Positions 50,501-60,011 are shown, numbered from the stretch's first letter. The stretch is DNA of 64,000 nt from Cellulomonas humilata (GCF_030814415.1 NZ_JAUSVB010000001.1:558001-622000), one strand, 5' to 3'. The notes: generated by a model from the letters alone, not told the origin. A program made the numbers and translations.

Positions 50501-51670
50501 TCAGCGCGCGCGTTCGAGGTGCCCGGTGACGATCTGCGTGGGCGCGCCGGCCTGGCGCAGGGCCCACGCGGCACGGGCGTGCAGGGCGCGGCGCTGCTCG
50601 GCGTCGAGACCGTTGTAGAGCGCCTCGCGCACCAGGTCGTGACCGAAGACGAGCCGGTCGCCGCGGGCGCGGACCACCCCGGCGGCGAGGCCGTGCCGCA
50701 GGGTGCGCCAGCAGTCGGCGACCGGGTCGCCGGCCAGTGAGGCGAGGTCGGCGATGACGAACGACGTGCCCAGCACGGACGCCTGACCGAGCAGCTCGAG
50801 CACCTCGGGGCCGAGGTACTCGACGCGCCGGCGGACCACCTCGTCGAGCGGGTCCATCCAGCGGGAGCCGGTCGAGTCGAGCACACCGTCGGTGGCGACC
50901 AGAGCCCCCGCCGCCCGGGCGGTGCGCACGACGTCCGCGACCAGCCGCGGGTTGCCGCCCGTGGTCGCGAGCGTGCCGCGCAGCGAGGGACCGACGGGGC
51001 CGCCGACGAGGTTCTCGGCCAGCTCGACGGTCGCGCGCGCGTTGAGCGGCCGCAGCTCGAGGTACCGGGCACCGGCGCGGGTCCACGCGGCGACGAGCTC
51101 CGCAAGCTCGGGGCGGTACGGCACCGGCCGCATGGTGAGCACGACGAGCGCCCGCGGCACCGCCCCTTCGTGTGCCAGCTGGAGGAGCACCGCGAGCGAC
51201 GGCGCGTCGGCCTCGTGCACGTCCTCGAGCACGAGGGCCCAGGGCCGGAGGTCACCGTGGCGGCGCAGCAGCGCCGCGAACAGCTCCGTGGCGCGGTCGT
51301 ACCGGGCGATCGAGCCGGTCGGGTCGGCGTGCATCGCCTCGAGGAGGTCCGCCAGCTCGGCCTCCACGGGGCTGCCGCCCGGACCGTGGCCGGCGCCGGA
51401 CGACCGCACGAGGAGTGCGTCGGACAGGAGCGCGAACGGCCAGCCCCGCATCGCCGTCGCCTGGGCGGTGCGCAGCTCGACGTCGAGGAGCCGGGCGGAG
51501 CCGCGCAGAGCGTCGACCAGGCTCGTCTTGCCGACACCCGCCTCGCCCTCGAGGAGCACCGTCACGCCGACCCCGTCGGCGGCCGTCGACAGGAGGTCGT
51601 CGAGGTCGTCGAGCTCGGCGGCACGGCCGACGAGAGGCCATGTCCGCCCCGGCTCGGCCGAGGTGCTCAT
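50501..51670 (-). CDS. Shortened LAL-type (MalT/LuxR-like) ATPase lacking the DNA-binding domain
   Basis: 389 residues from the ATG at 51670; TACGAT 7 nt upstream suggests a leaderless mRNA. The AAA_16/NB-ARC-like module has PLVGRAAELDDLDDLL, Walker A LLEGEAGVGKTSLVDAL, WALVLEDVHEADAPSLAVL (Walker B) and LATTGGNPRLVADVV. A winged-helix stretch (LGQASVLGTSFVIADLASL) then ends at HLERAR. Large ATP-binding LuxR regulators go on for several hundred more residues with TPRs and a C-terminal HTH. Here the gene stops, with only 66 nt before osmC, so no downstream remnant exists. It may be a stand-alone signal ATPase or a decayed regulator. Confidence 0.82.
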   Translation of the reverse strand: MSTSAEPGRTWPLVGRAAELDDLDDLLSTAADGVGVTVLLEGEAGVGKTSLVDALRGSARLLDVELRTAQATAMRGWPFALLSDALLVRSSGAGHGPGGSPVEAELADLLEAMHADPTGSIARYDRATELFAALLRRHGDLRPWALVLEDVHEADAPSLAVLLQLAHEGAVPRALVVLTMRPVPYRPELAELVAAWTRAGARYLELRPLNARATVELAENLVGGPVGPSLRGTLATTGGNPRLVADVVRTARAAGALVATDGVLDSTGSRWMDPLDEVVRRRVEYLGPEVLELLGQASVLGTSFVIADLASLAGDPVADCWRTLRHGLAAGVVRARGDRLVFGHDLVREALYNGLDAEQRRALHARAAWALRQAGAPTQIVTGHLERAR

Positions 51671-51677
51671 GCGCCCG

Positions 51678-51683
51678 ATCGTA
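51678..51683 (-). promoter_or_regulatory. -10 box TACGAT for the LAL-type ATPase gene
   Basis: TACGAT on the minus strand, 7 nt before the ATG at 51670. Confidence 0.45.
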
Positions 51684-51738
51684 AGGGCCGCGACGCCCGT
51701 GCGGTCCGATCTGCGCAGGGACTGGGACCAGCCGAGGT

Positions 51739-52929
51739 TCAGCCGAGGTACTCCCAGTGCCACGCCTCGGGCTTGCTGCCGCCCGAGCCGGCCCACGACG
51801 GGAGGCCCCAGCTGAGGTCGGGCGCGTGCGCGGCCATCCACCGGTGCTGCTTCGTGCCGAACGAGTCGATGCCGCCGCCGAGGTCCACCGCGATGCCGTT
51901 GCCGTGGTTCGACGTGCCGGGAGTCGCGCACAGGTAGCCCCGGGTGCGCTTGCACGCGATCTGCCCCGCGTAGGAGCGGTAGGAGTCGCTGACGACGAGG
52001 TCCGAGCCGAACTGCGCCCGGTAGGCGGTGTTCAGGACGTCGAGCTGCTCGGCGGCGTCGCAGCGCAGGCGCACGGACGCGTCGAAGCTGACGCCGCAGA
52101 GCGCGGAGTCCGGGATCTTGCCGTTGGCGTACCCGAGGAGCGACTGCTTCCACGCGGCCCGCTGGGCCGCCTGGGCGGCCGCGGCCTGCGCGGCGGCGTC
52201 GGCAGCGGCCTGTGCGGCTGCAGCCTCGGCGGCGGCCTGCGCTGCGGCCTGCGCGGCTGCGGCGTCCGCGGCGCGCTTGACCTCGGCGCTCTGCCGGACG
52301 GTGGTGGTGAGGGTCGCGACGGCGGCCACGGCCTCACGCAGCTCGGCGGTGGTCTCGTCCTCCTTGCCGGTGGTCGGCGGGACGAGCGGCACGGGTGCCG
52401 GCGCGGGCGTCTGCTCGAAGACGGAGGCGGGGTCGATGGGGGCCGAGGGGTCGACAGGGGCCGGCGTGGCCGCGGCGACGACCTTCTCCTCGCGCTCGCC
52501 CGAGCGCGAGGCGCCCCGGTCCTCGACCCGGACGTCGCCGGTCGCCTCGACGAGCAGCTGGTCCAGGCGGTCGGTCGCTGCTTCGAGGGCCTCGAGCTGG
52601 GCGGCGTCGATGGCGACCTGGGCGCCCTCGGCCTGGACCGTCTCAGCGACCTCGATCGCGTCGCCGGCCACGTCGACGGCGCCGGCTCGGGCACGTTCGA
52701 CCTGGACCGCGCCGGGGACGAGAGCGGGGATGAGCGCGCTCCCACCATCACGGGCGTTGGCGGAGACGGCGACCATGGCGCACATGCTCAGGGCGAGCGT
52801 CGTGACCACCGCGCCCTGTGCGAGGCGTGCGGGATGGGTGGCTGCACGCATGGACGCAGGGCGCGCCGCGGCGTGCCGGCCACTCGCGGCTCGGCCCCGG
52901 AAGGGAATCTTGTAACTCACGCGTAACAC
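51739..52929 (-). CDS. Secreted/anchored M15 (VanY-like) D-Ala-D-Ala carboxypeptidase with coiled coil
   Basis: 396 residues from the GTG at 52929; a second in-frame GTG at 52920 is equally possible. An Arg-rich N-terminus precedes a hydrophobic span (GAVVTTLALSMCAMVAVSA). A long variable region has an acidic helix (about 85-125), a Pro-rich segment and an Ala/Gln-rich coiled coil (about 215-260). The C-terminal M15 domain has SDSYRSYAGQ, the zinc motif SNHGNGIAVDLGGG and EAWHWEYLG. It would trim the terminal D-Ala of stem peptides. Divergent from the small HTH gene. Confidence 0.9.
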   Translation of the reverse strand: MLRVSYKIPFRGRAASGRHAAARPASMRAATHPARLAQGAVVTTLALSMCAMVAVSANARDGGSALIPALVPGAVQVERARAGAVDVAGDAIEVAETVQAEGAQVAIDAAQLEALEAATDRLDQLLVEATGDVRVEDRGASRSGEREEKVVAAATPAPVDPSAPIDPASVFEQTPAPAPVPLVPPTTGKEDETTAELREAVAAVATLTTTVRQSAEVKRAADAAAAQAAAQAAAEAAAAQAAADAAAQAAAAQAAQRAAWKQSLLGYANGKIPDSALCGVSFDASVRLRCDAAEQLDVLNTAYRAQFGSDLVVSDSYRSYAGQIACKRTRGYLCATPGTSNHGNGIAVDLGGGIDSFGTKQHRWMAAHAPDLSWGLPSWAGSGGSKPEAWHWEYLG

Positions 52930-52981
52930 GTTAAGTTCATCGGACAGCCGTCCAGGACACTTGAGCCTTCTGGGCGGGGGA

Positions 52982-53014
52982 GATCTCGTGAGGATCTCGT
53001 TACGGCTCCGTCAC
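52982..53014. promoter_or_regulatory. Two sets of 11-nt-spaced direct repeats between the M15 and HTH genes
   Basis: GATCTCGT occurs at 52982-52989 and 52993-53000. GTTAC (52999-53003) and GTCAC (53010-53014) follow, also 11 nt apart. Direct repeats on one helical turn are typical of response-regulator sites; GTnAC pairs resemble MtrA sites. Located in the 119-nt divergent gap. Confidence 0.4.
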
Positions 53015-53036
53015 ATAATTCATAGGTTCGAGCGGA

Positions 53037-53042
53037 TACGAT
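53037..53042 (+). promoter_or_regulatory. -10 box TACGAT for the small HTH gene
   Basis: TACGAT ends exactly 6 nt before the GTG at 53049, with no Shine-Dalgarno. Confidence 0.5.
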
Positions 53043-53048
53043 GCCGCC

Positions 53049-53381
53049 GTGCCCTCTGAACTGCCCCCTGAACAGGTCGCCGCCGCGCCCGCCCGCGGCC
53101 TCGACGACCTCTACGACATCGCCCGTCTGGCCGAGCGGCTCGGGGTCGAGCACGCCACCATCCGCGTCTGGCTCTCCCGCAAGGTGCCGTGGCTCCCGCA
53201 GCCCGACGGACGGCTCAACGGCGGCGCCGTCTGGCGCGCGACGACCCTCGACGGCATCGAGATCCGTCGCGAGCGGGGTCGCCCCGGCCGCAAGCCGAAG
53301 TTCGTCCCTGACCCGTCGGCGGCGGACGTCCCGCGCACGGGGATGATCCCCGTGGTGGCCGGGGCAGGCCCGACCAGCTAG
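53049..53381 (+). CDS. Small helix-turn-helix protein
   Basis: 110 residues from the GTG at 53049. The central part LYDIARLAERLGVEHATIRVWLSRKVPWLPQPDGRL has the MerR/excisionase-like HTH pattern, with a wing-like GRLNGGAVW and then a basic stretch RRERGRPGRKPKF. It probably binds DNA; target unknown. Its TAG stop shares CTAG with the stop of the convergent GMC oxidoreductase gene. Confidence 0.75.
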   Translation: MPSELPPEQVAAAPARGLDDLYDIARLAERLGVEHATIRVWLSRKVPWLPQPDGRLNGGAVWRATTLDGIEIRRERGRPGRKPKFVPDPSAADVPRTGMIPVVAGAGPTS

Positions 53382-55066
53382 AGCACGGTCAGCCGCAAGG
53401 CACCCGGCGCCCACGCGGGGACGGCCGGCCGCACGGGACGCACCGGCGCCAGCCGCACGTACGGCTCCCCCGGTGCCGGCCGGGGATCCGGCTCGCCCGC
53501 GTTGGGCCAGAGGGCGAACGCGCGCTCGGCCTGCGCCACGATCGTCAGCGACGGGTTGACGCCGAGGTTCGCGGAGACGGTCGACCCGTCAACGACGTGC
53601 AGCCCGGGATGCCCGAAGGCCCGGTGGTACGGGTCGACCACCCCGTCGGCGGCCGACCGGCCGATCGTGCAGCCGCCCAGGAAGTGCGCGGTCATGGGCA
53701 CGTCCGCGACCTCACCCAGGCTGTTCGCCGCGAAGCCGCCGAGGTGGACGGCCATCCGCCGGTAGGCGGCGTTCGCGGCGGGGATCCAGGTCGGGTTCGG
53801 GTCACCCTCGCCCGGGGCCGACGTCAGCCGGGTGGTGCCGCTCCAGGTCCGCCGCGGTCGCACCGTGATCGAGGCTCCGCCGGTCTGCATCACGAGCCCG
53901 ATGACGGTGCGCTGCGACCAGCTGCCCAGACCGAGCACGAGCGAGGCCATCTGCCCCGGGTGCCGCAGGGCGGTGCCCAGCCAGCGCAGCGGACGCGGCA
54001 CCCGCCCGCCGCCGTCGGTCAGCACCGTGCTCAGCAGGCCCATGAGGTTGGACCCCCGCCCGTAGCGCACCGGTTCGAGGTGGGTGTGGTCGTCGAGGTG
54101 CACCGACGACGTGATGGCGACGCCGCGGGTCATGTCAGGGCGTCGTCGCCAGCCGCGCCAGCGGGTCGCCGCCCCGCCGAGCGACTCGCTGTTGGTGCGC
54201 GTCAGCACGCCGAGCCGGTCGGAGAGCCCGGGCAGCGTGCCGGTCGCCTTCATCCGGTGCAGGAGCTCCTGCGTGCCCCAGGTGCCGGCCGCGACCACCA
54301 CCTGCCCGGCCGTCACCGTCCTGTCGCCACCGCGCCGGCCGGTCCGGGTCGTCCGCACCTCCCACTCCGGCCCGCGGGGCCGGATCGACATCACGGTCGT
54401 CTCGGCGACCACGCGCGCACCCGCCCGCTCGGCCAGGTACAGGTAGTTCGTCGGCAAGGTGTTCTTCGCGCCGTGCCGGCAGCCCGTCATGCACTCGCCG
54501 CACTCCAGGCACCCCCGGCGCGACGGTCCCGCGCCGCCGAAGAACGGGTCCGGCACCACCTCGCCGGGCGGCCCGAACACCACACCGACGGGGGCGAGCC
54601 GGAACGTGTGCCCGACGCCCAGATCCTCGGCGGCCTGGCGCACGACGTCGTCGGCGGGCGTGCACGTCGGGTTGTCGACGACGCCGAGCATGCGGCTCGC
54701 CTGGTCGTAGAACGGTGCCAGCTCGGCGCGCCAGTCGGTGATGTCCGCCCACTGGGGGTCGCGGTAGAAGGCGTCCGACGTCGGCCGGTAGAGCGTGTTC
54801 GCGTAGTTGAGAGACCCACCGCCGACGCCCGCACCGGCGAGCACCACGACGTCGGGCAGCACGTGGATCCGCTGGATGCCGAGCCACCCCAGGCGCGGGG
54901 CCCAGAGGAAGCGGCTGACGTCCCACGAGGTCCGCGGCAGGGTCTCGTCGGTGAACCGGCGACCCGCCTCGAGCACCAGGACGCGGTAGCCCTTCTCGAC
55001 GAGCCGCAGCGCCGCAACGGACCCGCCGAACCCGGACCCGACGACCACGACGTCGTACTCGGCCAC
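53378..55066 (-). CDS. GMC-family FAD oxidoreductase (cholesterol oxidase-like)
   Basis: 562 residues. GGGAGG lies 5 nt before the GTG at 55066. FAD-binding DVVVVGSGFGGSVAALRLVEKG is at the N-terminus, followed by VVLAGAGVGGGSLNYANTLY. The cysteine-rich insert CLECGECMTGCRHGAKNTL is of the type seen in ChoD-like actinobacterial GMC proteins. GTWGTQELLHRM and the C-terminal VDGSTVSANLGVNPSLTIVAQAERAF form the catalytic region. ChoD-like members oxidise sterols or related alcohols; the real substrate is unclear. No signal peptide seen. Confidence 0.9.
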   Translation of the reverse strand: MAEYDVVVVGSGFGGSVAALRLVEKGYRVLVLEAGRRFTDETLPRTSWDVSRFLWAPRLGWLGIQRIHVLPDVVVLAGAGVGGGSLNYANTLYRPTSDAFYRDPQWADITDWRAELAPFYDQASRMLGVVDNPTCTPADDVVRQAAEDLGVGHTFRLAPVGVVFGPPGEVVPDPFFGGAGPSRRGCLECGECMTGCRHGAKNTLPTNYLYLAERAGARVVAETTVMSIRPRGPEWEVRTTRTGRRGGDRTVTAGQVVVAAGTWGTQELLHRMKATGTLPGLSDRLGVLTRTNSESLGGAATRWRGWRRRPDMTRGVAITSSVHLDDHTHLEPVRYGRGSNLMGLLSTVLTDGGGRVPRPLRWLGTALRHPGQMASLVLGLGSWSQRTVIGLVMQTGGASITVRPRRTWSGTTRLTSAPGEGDPNPTWIPAANAAYRRMAVHLGGFAANSLGEVADVPMTAHFLGGCTIGRSAADGVVDPYHRAFGHPGLHVVDGSTVSANLGVNPSLTIVAQAERAFALWPNAGEPDPRPAPGEPYVRLAPVRPVRPAVPAWAPGALRLTVL

Positions 55067-55095
55067 CGCACCTCCCTGGACAGGTGCGCCGATCG

Positions 55096-55101
55096 TAGGC
55101 T
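55096..55101 (+). promoter_or_regulatory. -10 box TAGGCT for the methyltransferase gene
   Basis: TAGGCT ends exactly 6 nt before the ATG at 55108. Confidence 0.5.
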
Positions 55102-55107
55102 CGACAC

Positions 55108-55701
55108 ATGCACGAGGGTCGCCAGGACACGGACCCGACGCGCGCCGCCGACGTGGCCGACGCGATGCGGGTGCTCGCCCGTGAACGGTTCCTGCCCGCG
55201 GAGCAGCGCGACCACGCGCACGAGGACCGGCCGCTGCCGCTGTGGCGCGGGCAGACGAACTCCCAGCCGAGCACCGTCGCGTCGATGCTCCGGCTGCTCC
55301 AGGTGCCGGTCGGCGCGCGCGTCCTGGACGTCGGCTCCGGGTCGGGGTGGACGACGGCGCTGCTCGCGCGGCTCGTCGGCCCGGACGGAGACGTGCTGGG
55401 GCTGGAGCTGGACCCGGAGCTCGCCGTGTGGGGCGCGGCGAACCTCGACGCGTGCGGCCTCCCCTGGGCCCGGATCGAGCCCGCGACGCCCGGTGCGCTC
55501 GGCCGGCCGGTGGACGGCGGGTGGGACCGGATCCTGGTCTCGGCGTCGCCGCGGTCGCTGCCGGACGTCCTCGTGCAGCAGCTCGCCGAGGGGGGCCGGC
55601 TGGTGATCCCGGTCCGCTCGACGATGCACCTCGTAGAGCGCCACGCCGGCCAGACACGTGTCACCACGCACGGCTCCTACACCTTCGTCCCGTTGCGCTG
55701 A
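55108..55701 (+). CDS. Protein-L-isoaspartate O-methyltransferase-like protein
   Basis: 197 residues from the ATG at 55108. It matches the PCMT layout: ARERFLPAEQR, GQTNSQPSTVASMLRLLQV (substrate loop), the SAM-binding motif VLDVGSGSGWTTALLARL, LGLELDPEL, WDRILVSASPRSLPDVLVQQL and GGRLVIPV. PCMT repairs isoaspartyl residues in aged proteins. The typical GQ-TISQP reads GQTNSQP, a common variant. Divergent from the GMC gene. Confidence 0.88.
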   Translation: MHEGRQDTDPTRAADVADAMRVLARERFLPAEQRDHAHEDRPLPLWRGQTNSQPSTVASMLRLLQVPVGARVLDVGSGSGWTTALLARLVGPDGDVLGLELDPELAVWGAANLDACGLPWARIEPATPGALGRPVDGGWDRILVSASPRSLPDVLVQQLAEGGRLVIPVRSTMHLVERHAGQTRVTTHGSYTFVPLR

Positions 55702-55854
55702 GAGCGCCGACCACACCTCGCGAACCCCTCAATTCGCCAGAAGGTGACGAATGCCGTACCTGCCAGTAACGTGCACCGGGCGTACGCCAGTTTGTGACTA
55801 CCGTCACGCACGGGTGCACGCATGTCGATCCTCCTCGAAGCCAGGGATGCGCAC

Positions 55855-58800
55855 ATGCCACGTCGACCCGTCCTCGCCGCCGTCACCGCCTTGTCCGTCG
55901 CGGTCACCACCGCGTTACTCGGCGCCGGCGGCGCCTCGGCGGCACCGCCGCCGACGGATCGCCCGACCGCAGGCAACCCGAGGGCGATCGAGGGGCGGCT
56001 CGACAGCAAGCTGGCGAGCGACCTGGTCGACGCGAGCGGCACGGTCACCGCGTTCGTCCAGCTGGACGCGAAGTCCGGCAGCGACGTGACGGCCGACGGC
56101 GGCACCCCCGCCGAGGTCAAGGAGGCAGCAGCCGACACAGAGGCGCTCGCCGACGAGGTCGTCCCGCAGCAGGCCACCGCCCGCTCGGCCGCCTCCGCCG
56201 CACCGAAGCAGATCGCGACGCTCACCAACCTCGTCGCGGGCACGCTGGTCACCGGCGACGCCGCACAGGTCCGCGCGCTGGCCGACTCCACCGACGTTGT
56301 CGCCATCTACCGCGTCACTCCGAAGACCGCCACGAACGCGCACAACGTCGAGTTCACGCGCGCGCTGAAGGTGTGGCAGGACACCGGCCAGACCGGCGAG
56401 GGCGTCCGCATCGGCGTGATCGACACCGGTCTCGACTACACGCACGCCGACTTCGGCGGCCCCGGCACGGTCGAGGCGTACGAGCAGGCCTACGGCACGG
56501 ACGGCTCCGCACCGGTCCAGGCGGGCCTCTACGACCCGGCCAAGTTCATCGGCGGGTACGACTTCGCCGGCGCCCTGTACAGCGCGAGCGACGACATCGA
56601 GGGCGCGAGCCCCGTCCCGACGCCCGACGAGAACCCCATCGACGGCACGTACCTCTCGGATAACGTCGGCCACGGCACCCACGTCTCCGGCACCGCCGCC
56701 GGCTATGGCGTCCTGCCCGAGGGCACCACGTTCGAGGGTGACTACAGCGGCCTGACCGACGTCTCCGACTGGCTCGTCGGCCCCGGCACCGCACCCGGCG
56801 CGGGGATCTTCGCGCTCAAGGTGTTCGGTGACATCGGCGGCTCGACCAACCTGACGTCGCTCGCCCTCGACCGCGCCGCCGACCCGAACGCTGACGGCGA
56901 CCTGAGCGACCGGCTCGACGTGGTCAACATGTCGCTCGGGAGCGACGGCTCCCCCGCCGACGACCCGGACAACCTGCTGATCGACGCGCTCACCGCGCTC
57001 GGCACCGTCATGGTGATCTCGTCCGGCAACGCCGGTGACATCACCGACATCGGGGGCAGCCCGGGCAACGCCGCGAGCGCCCTGACCGTCGCGAACTCCG
57101 TCGGCGCCCCGCAGACCTACGACGGCGTCGAGGTCACCGCGGCCGCCGACCCGGCCCTCGTCGGCGTCCACTCCGGCCAGAACTCGGTCGCGTACGGCGG
57201 AGCGGACGTCACCGCACCTGTCGGCAACCCCGGCGCCAACTTCGACGGCTGCACCGCGTTCACCGCAGCCCAGGCCGCCGCCGTCGCCGGCAAGGTCGCC
57301 TACCTCTGGTGGAACGACGACGACACGGCCCGCCGCTGCGGCTCGGTCGTCCGGTTCAACAACGCGACGGCCGCCGGTGCGGTCGGCGTGCTGCTGCCCA
57401 CGGAGCTGACCCCGTTCCCGGCCGGCATCTCCGGCAACGCCGCCATCCCCGGCTTCCAGATGACGGCCTCGACGACGGACCGGCTGCTCCCGGAGATCCA
57501 GGCCGGCACCCTGACGGTCCACATCGGCCCCGGCCTCGCCGGCACGGTCGTCGAGGACATCGCCGGCGACATGCTCAACGGCGGCTCGTCGCGCGGCGTG
57601 CACGGCTCCCTCGGCCACGGCAAGCCTGACGTCGCCGCTCCCGGCACGCAGATCCTGTCCGCCGCCTCGGGTGCCGGCAACCAGCCGAACTCCCTGTCCG
57701 GCACCTCGATGTCGAGCCCGCACGTCGCGGGCATCGCCGCCCTGGTCCGCGCGGCCCACCCCAGCTGGGAGGCCGAGCAGGTCAAGGCCGCCGTGGTGAA
57801 CACCGCCACGCACGACATCTGGACCGGCCCCGGCGGCACGGGCAAGGCGTACGGCCCCGAGCGGGTCGGTTCCGGTCGGGTCGACGCGTTCGACGCGGTC
57901 AACACCAACGTCATCGCCTACAACACGCAGAACCCCGAGCAGACCTCGGTCACCTGGGGCGTCGTCCCGGTGGGTGCCACCACGGTCGTCGCCAAGAAGA
58001 CCGTCACGGTGAAGAACTTCGGCACGACGAGCCAGCGGTACACCACCTCGGTGTCGAGCTCGTCGAAGGCCGGTGGCGCCGCCATCACGGCCACCCCGGC
58101 GTCGATCACCCTCGCACCCGGGAAGTCCGCGGTCGTCACCCTGACCCTCACGGCCGACCCGGCCACGCTCCAGCGTCAGCTCGACCCGACGTCGGCCGCA
58201 GTCCAGGCAGGTATCCCCCGCGAGTACGTGTCCGAGGTCTCGGGCCGCCTGGTCCTGACCTCCGGCTCGACGAGCCTGCGGGTCCCGCTGCAGGCGGCAC
58301 CGCGACTGGTCTCCGACCTCACGGCCTCCCCGGTCGCGTTCGCCGACGCCGCAGCGGCGACGGCGGACCTCGCGATCTCGGGCCGCGGTCTGGCCTCCGG
58401 TGGCTGGTACTCGCTGACCACGCCGCTGATCCTCGGCGCCACGAGCCCCAAGCTCGAGGACGTCCCGGGGTTCGTCACGTCGCCGTCGGCCACCGCCGCC
58501 GGTGACATCCGGTACGTCGGCTGGGCGTCCACGGCACCGGCGGTCGCCGCGGCCGGTGGCGACCCGACCACAGGCCTGCTCGGCGTCGGCATCGCGACCG
58601 ACGGCGAGTGGGCCACGCTGGGCCGCTCCGTCTTCCCCGTCATCGACATCGACATCGACGGTGACGGCGCGTACGACCTGGAGACGGTGGTCCAGAAGTA
58701 CAACGACGACGCCGACGTCACCATCGCGGCGACGTTCGACTACGACACGGGCGAGAACCTCGACGTCCAGCTCATCAACGGGTTCTCCGGGAGCATCGAG

Positions 58801-59991
58801 TCCGGCGTGTTCGACAACAACGTCCTCGTCGCCCCGATCGGGCTCGACTGGGCCGGTATCCCCGTCGGGTCCACCCCGACGATCTCCGTCTACACCGCGT
58901 CCTCGTACGCGGCAGCGGACTCCGGCGTCCTGGACACGGCCGAGTCGTTCACGGTGAACCCGTACGACCCGCCGTTCTGGTTCGAGAACGACATCGACGG
59001 CTCGTTCTCCACGCTCGGCGACGACGGGGTCACCATCCCGGTGCACAAGGGCACGGGCGCGGCCGACGGGAAGCTGCTGGTGTTCCAGCACCAGAACGCC
59101 GACCCGGTCTCGCGGGTGCAGGTGGTCGACGTCACGGTCCCGGCGGCGACGCCGACGACCACGACGCTCGCGGTCACGGGTGGCAAGAAGGCCGGCCAGG
59201 AGCTCACGCTCACGGCCACCGTCGCCCCGGCGGAGGCCACCGGCACGGTGTCGTTCCTCGACGGGCAGACCGAGATCGGCTCGTCGGCCGTCACGGCCGG
59301 CAAGGCGACCGCGAAGGTCAAGCTGGGTGCCGGTGCGCACTCGCTGAGCGCGACCTTCACCCCGGACAGCGGGCTCTTCGCGCCGTCCACGTCGGCGGTC
59401 GTCCCGGTCGACATCAAGAAGTCCGGTTCCACGTCGGCTCTGACGCTGTCGAAGAACTCGGCCCCGTTCGGGACCGTCACGACGGCCACGGTCGTCGTCA
59501 CCGGCGCGTCGGCGGCACCGACCGGCACGGTCGAGATCAAGGAGAAGGGCAAGGTGCTCGGCTCCGGCGAGCTCGTCGTCAACGGCCTCAAGGGCACCGC
59601 GAACATCGCCCTCCCGGCGGACCTCGCCGCCGGGACGCACCAGCTGACCGCGGTCTACGCGGGCAGTGCGGACGTCACGGGCTCGCAGACCCAGCGGTCG
59701 TACCGGGTGACCCCCGCGACGACGACGGCGACGCTCACGGCGGACTCGTGGACCGTGCCGAAGGGCGGGAAGGCGAAGGTCACCATCGCGCTCTCGGGCG
59801 CTCCGGTGCCCACCGGCTCGGTGACGTTCACGGTGGGTCTGCAGCGGGTGGCCACCGTGCCGCTCGCCAACGGCACGGCCACGGTGACCCTGCCGGCCGC
59901 GCAGCGGTCGAACGTCGTGATCGCGTACTACACCGGGGGCGGCGGCTACCTGCCGACGGTCGCAGCGCACACGCTGACCGTGCAGCGCTGA
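55855..59991 (+). CDS. Secreted subtilisin-like serine protease (S8) with PA insert and Ig-like repeats
   Basis: 1378 residues from the ATG at 55855 (MPRRPVLAAV), with AGGGA upstream; an ATG 11 codons earlier (55822) is in frame but precedes the signal peptide. Signal peptide ends near GGASAAP. An I9-like propeptide (about 60-155) precedes the S8 domain with the triad Asp190 (VIDTGLDYTH), His273 (GHGTHVSG) and Ser618 (SGTSMSSPHVAG). A PA domain is inserted before the Ser (about 410-560). Fn3-like and other beta-rich parts follow, then three Big_3-type Ig repeats from about 1100 to the end. Large extracellular protease, probably for nutrient peptides or surface-protein processing. No anchor is visible. 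Confidence 0.95.
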   Translation: MPRRPVLAAVTALSVAVTTALLGAGGASAAPPPTDRPTAGNPRAIEGRLDSKLASDLVDASGTVTAFVQLDAKSGSDVTADGGTPAEVKEAAADTEALADEVVPQQATARSAASAAPKQIATLTNLVAGTLVTGDAAQVRALADSTDVVAIYRVTPKTATNAHNVEFTRALKVWQDTGQTGEGVRIGVIDTGLDYTHADFGGPGTVEAYEQAYGTDGSAPVQAGLYDPAKFIGGYDFAGALYSASDDIEGASPVPTPDENPIDGTYLSDNVGHGTHVSGTAAGYGVLPEGTTFEGDYSGLTDVSDWLVGPGTAPGAGIFALKVFGDIGGSTNLTSLALDRAADPNADGDLSDRLDVVNMSLGSDGSPADDPDNLLIDALTALGTVMVISSGNAGDITDIGGSPGNAASALTVANSVGAPQTYDGVEVTAAADPALVGVHSGQNSVAYGGADVTAPVGNPGANFDGCTAFTAAQAAAVAGKVAYLWWNDDDTARRCGSVVRFNNATAAGAVGVLLPTELTPFPAGISGNAAIPGFQMTASTTDRLLPEIQAGTLTVHIGPGLAGTVVEDIAGDMLNGGSSRGVHGSLGHGKPDVAAPGTQILSAASGAGNQPNSLSGTSMSSPHVAGIAALVRAAHPSWEAEQVKAAVVNTATHDIWTGPGGTGKAYGPERVGSGRVDAFDAVNTNVIAYNTQNPEQTSVTWGVVPVGATTVVAKKTVTVKNFGTTSQRYTTSVSSSSKAGGAAITATPASITLAPGKSAVVTLTLTADPATLQRQLDPTSAAVQAGIPREYVSEVSGRLVLTSGSTSLRVPLQAAPRLVSDLTASPVAFADAAAATADLAISGRGLASGGWYSLTTPLILGATSPKLEDVPGFVTSPSATAAGDIRYVGWASTAPAVAAAGGDPTTGLLGVGIATDGEWATLGRSVFPVIDIDIDGDGAYDLETVVQKYNDDADVTIAATFDYDTGENLDVQLINGFSGSIESGVFDNNVLVAPIGLDWAGIPVGSTPTISVYTASSYAAADSGVLDTAESFTVNPYDPPFWFENDIDGSFSTLGDDGVTIPVHKGTGAADGKLLVFQHQNADPVSRVQVVDVTVPAATPTTTTLAVTGGKKAGQELTLTATVAPAEATGTVSFLDGQTEIGSSAVTAGKATAKVKLGAGAHSLSATFTPDSGLFAPSTSAVVPVDIKKSGSTSALTLSKNSAPFGTVTTATVVVTGASAAPTGTVEIKEKGKVLGSGELVVNGLKGTANIALPADLAAGTHQLTAVYAGSADVTGSQTQRSYRVTPATTTATLTADSWTVPKGGKAKVTIALSGAPVPTGSVTFTVGLQRVATVPLANGTATVTLPAAQRSNVVIAYYTGGGGYLPTVAAHTLTVQR

Positions 59992-60011
59992 GCCTCCGGC
60001 TCATGTGACGC

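Noticed and set aside
53049..53381. Excisionase of an integrated element
   Set aside because: The HTH is of a similar type, but there is no integrase, attachment-site repeat or other phage gene nearby.
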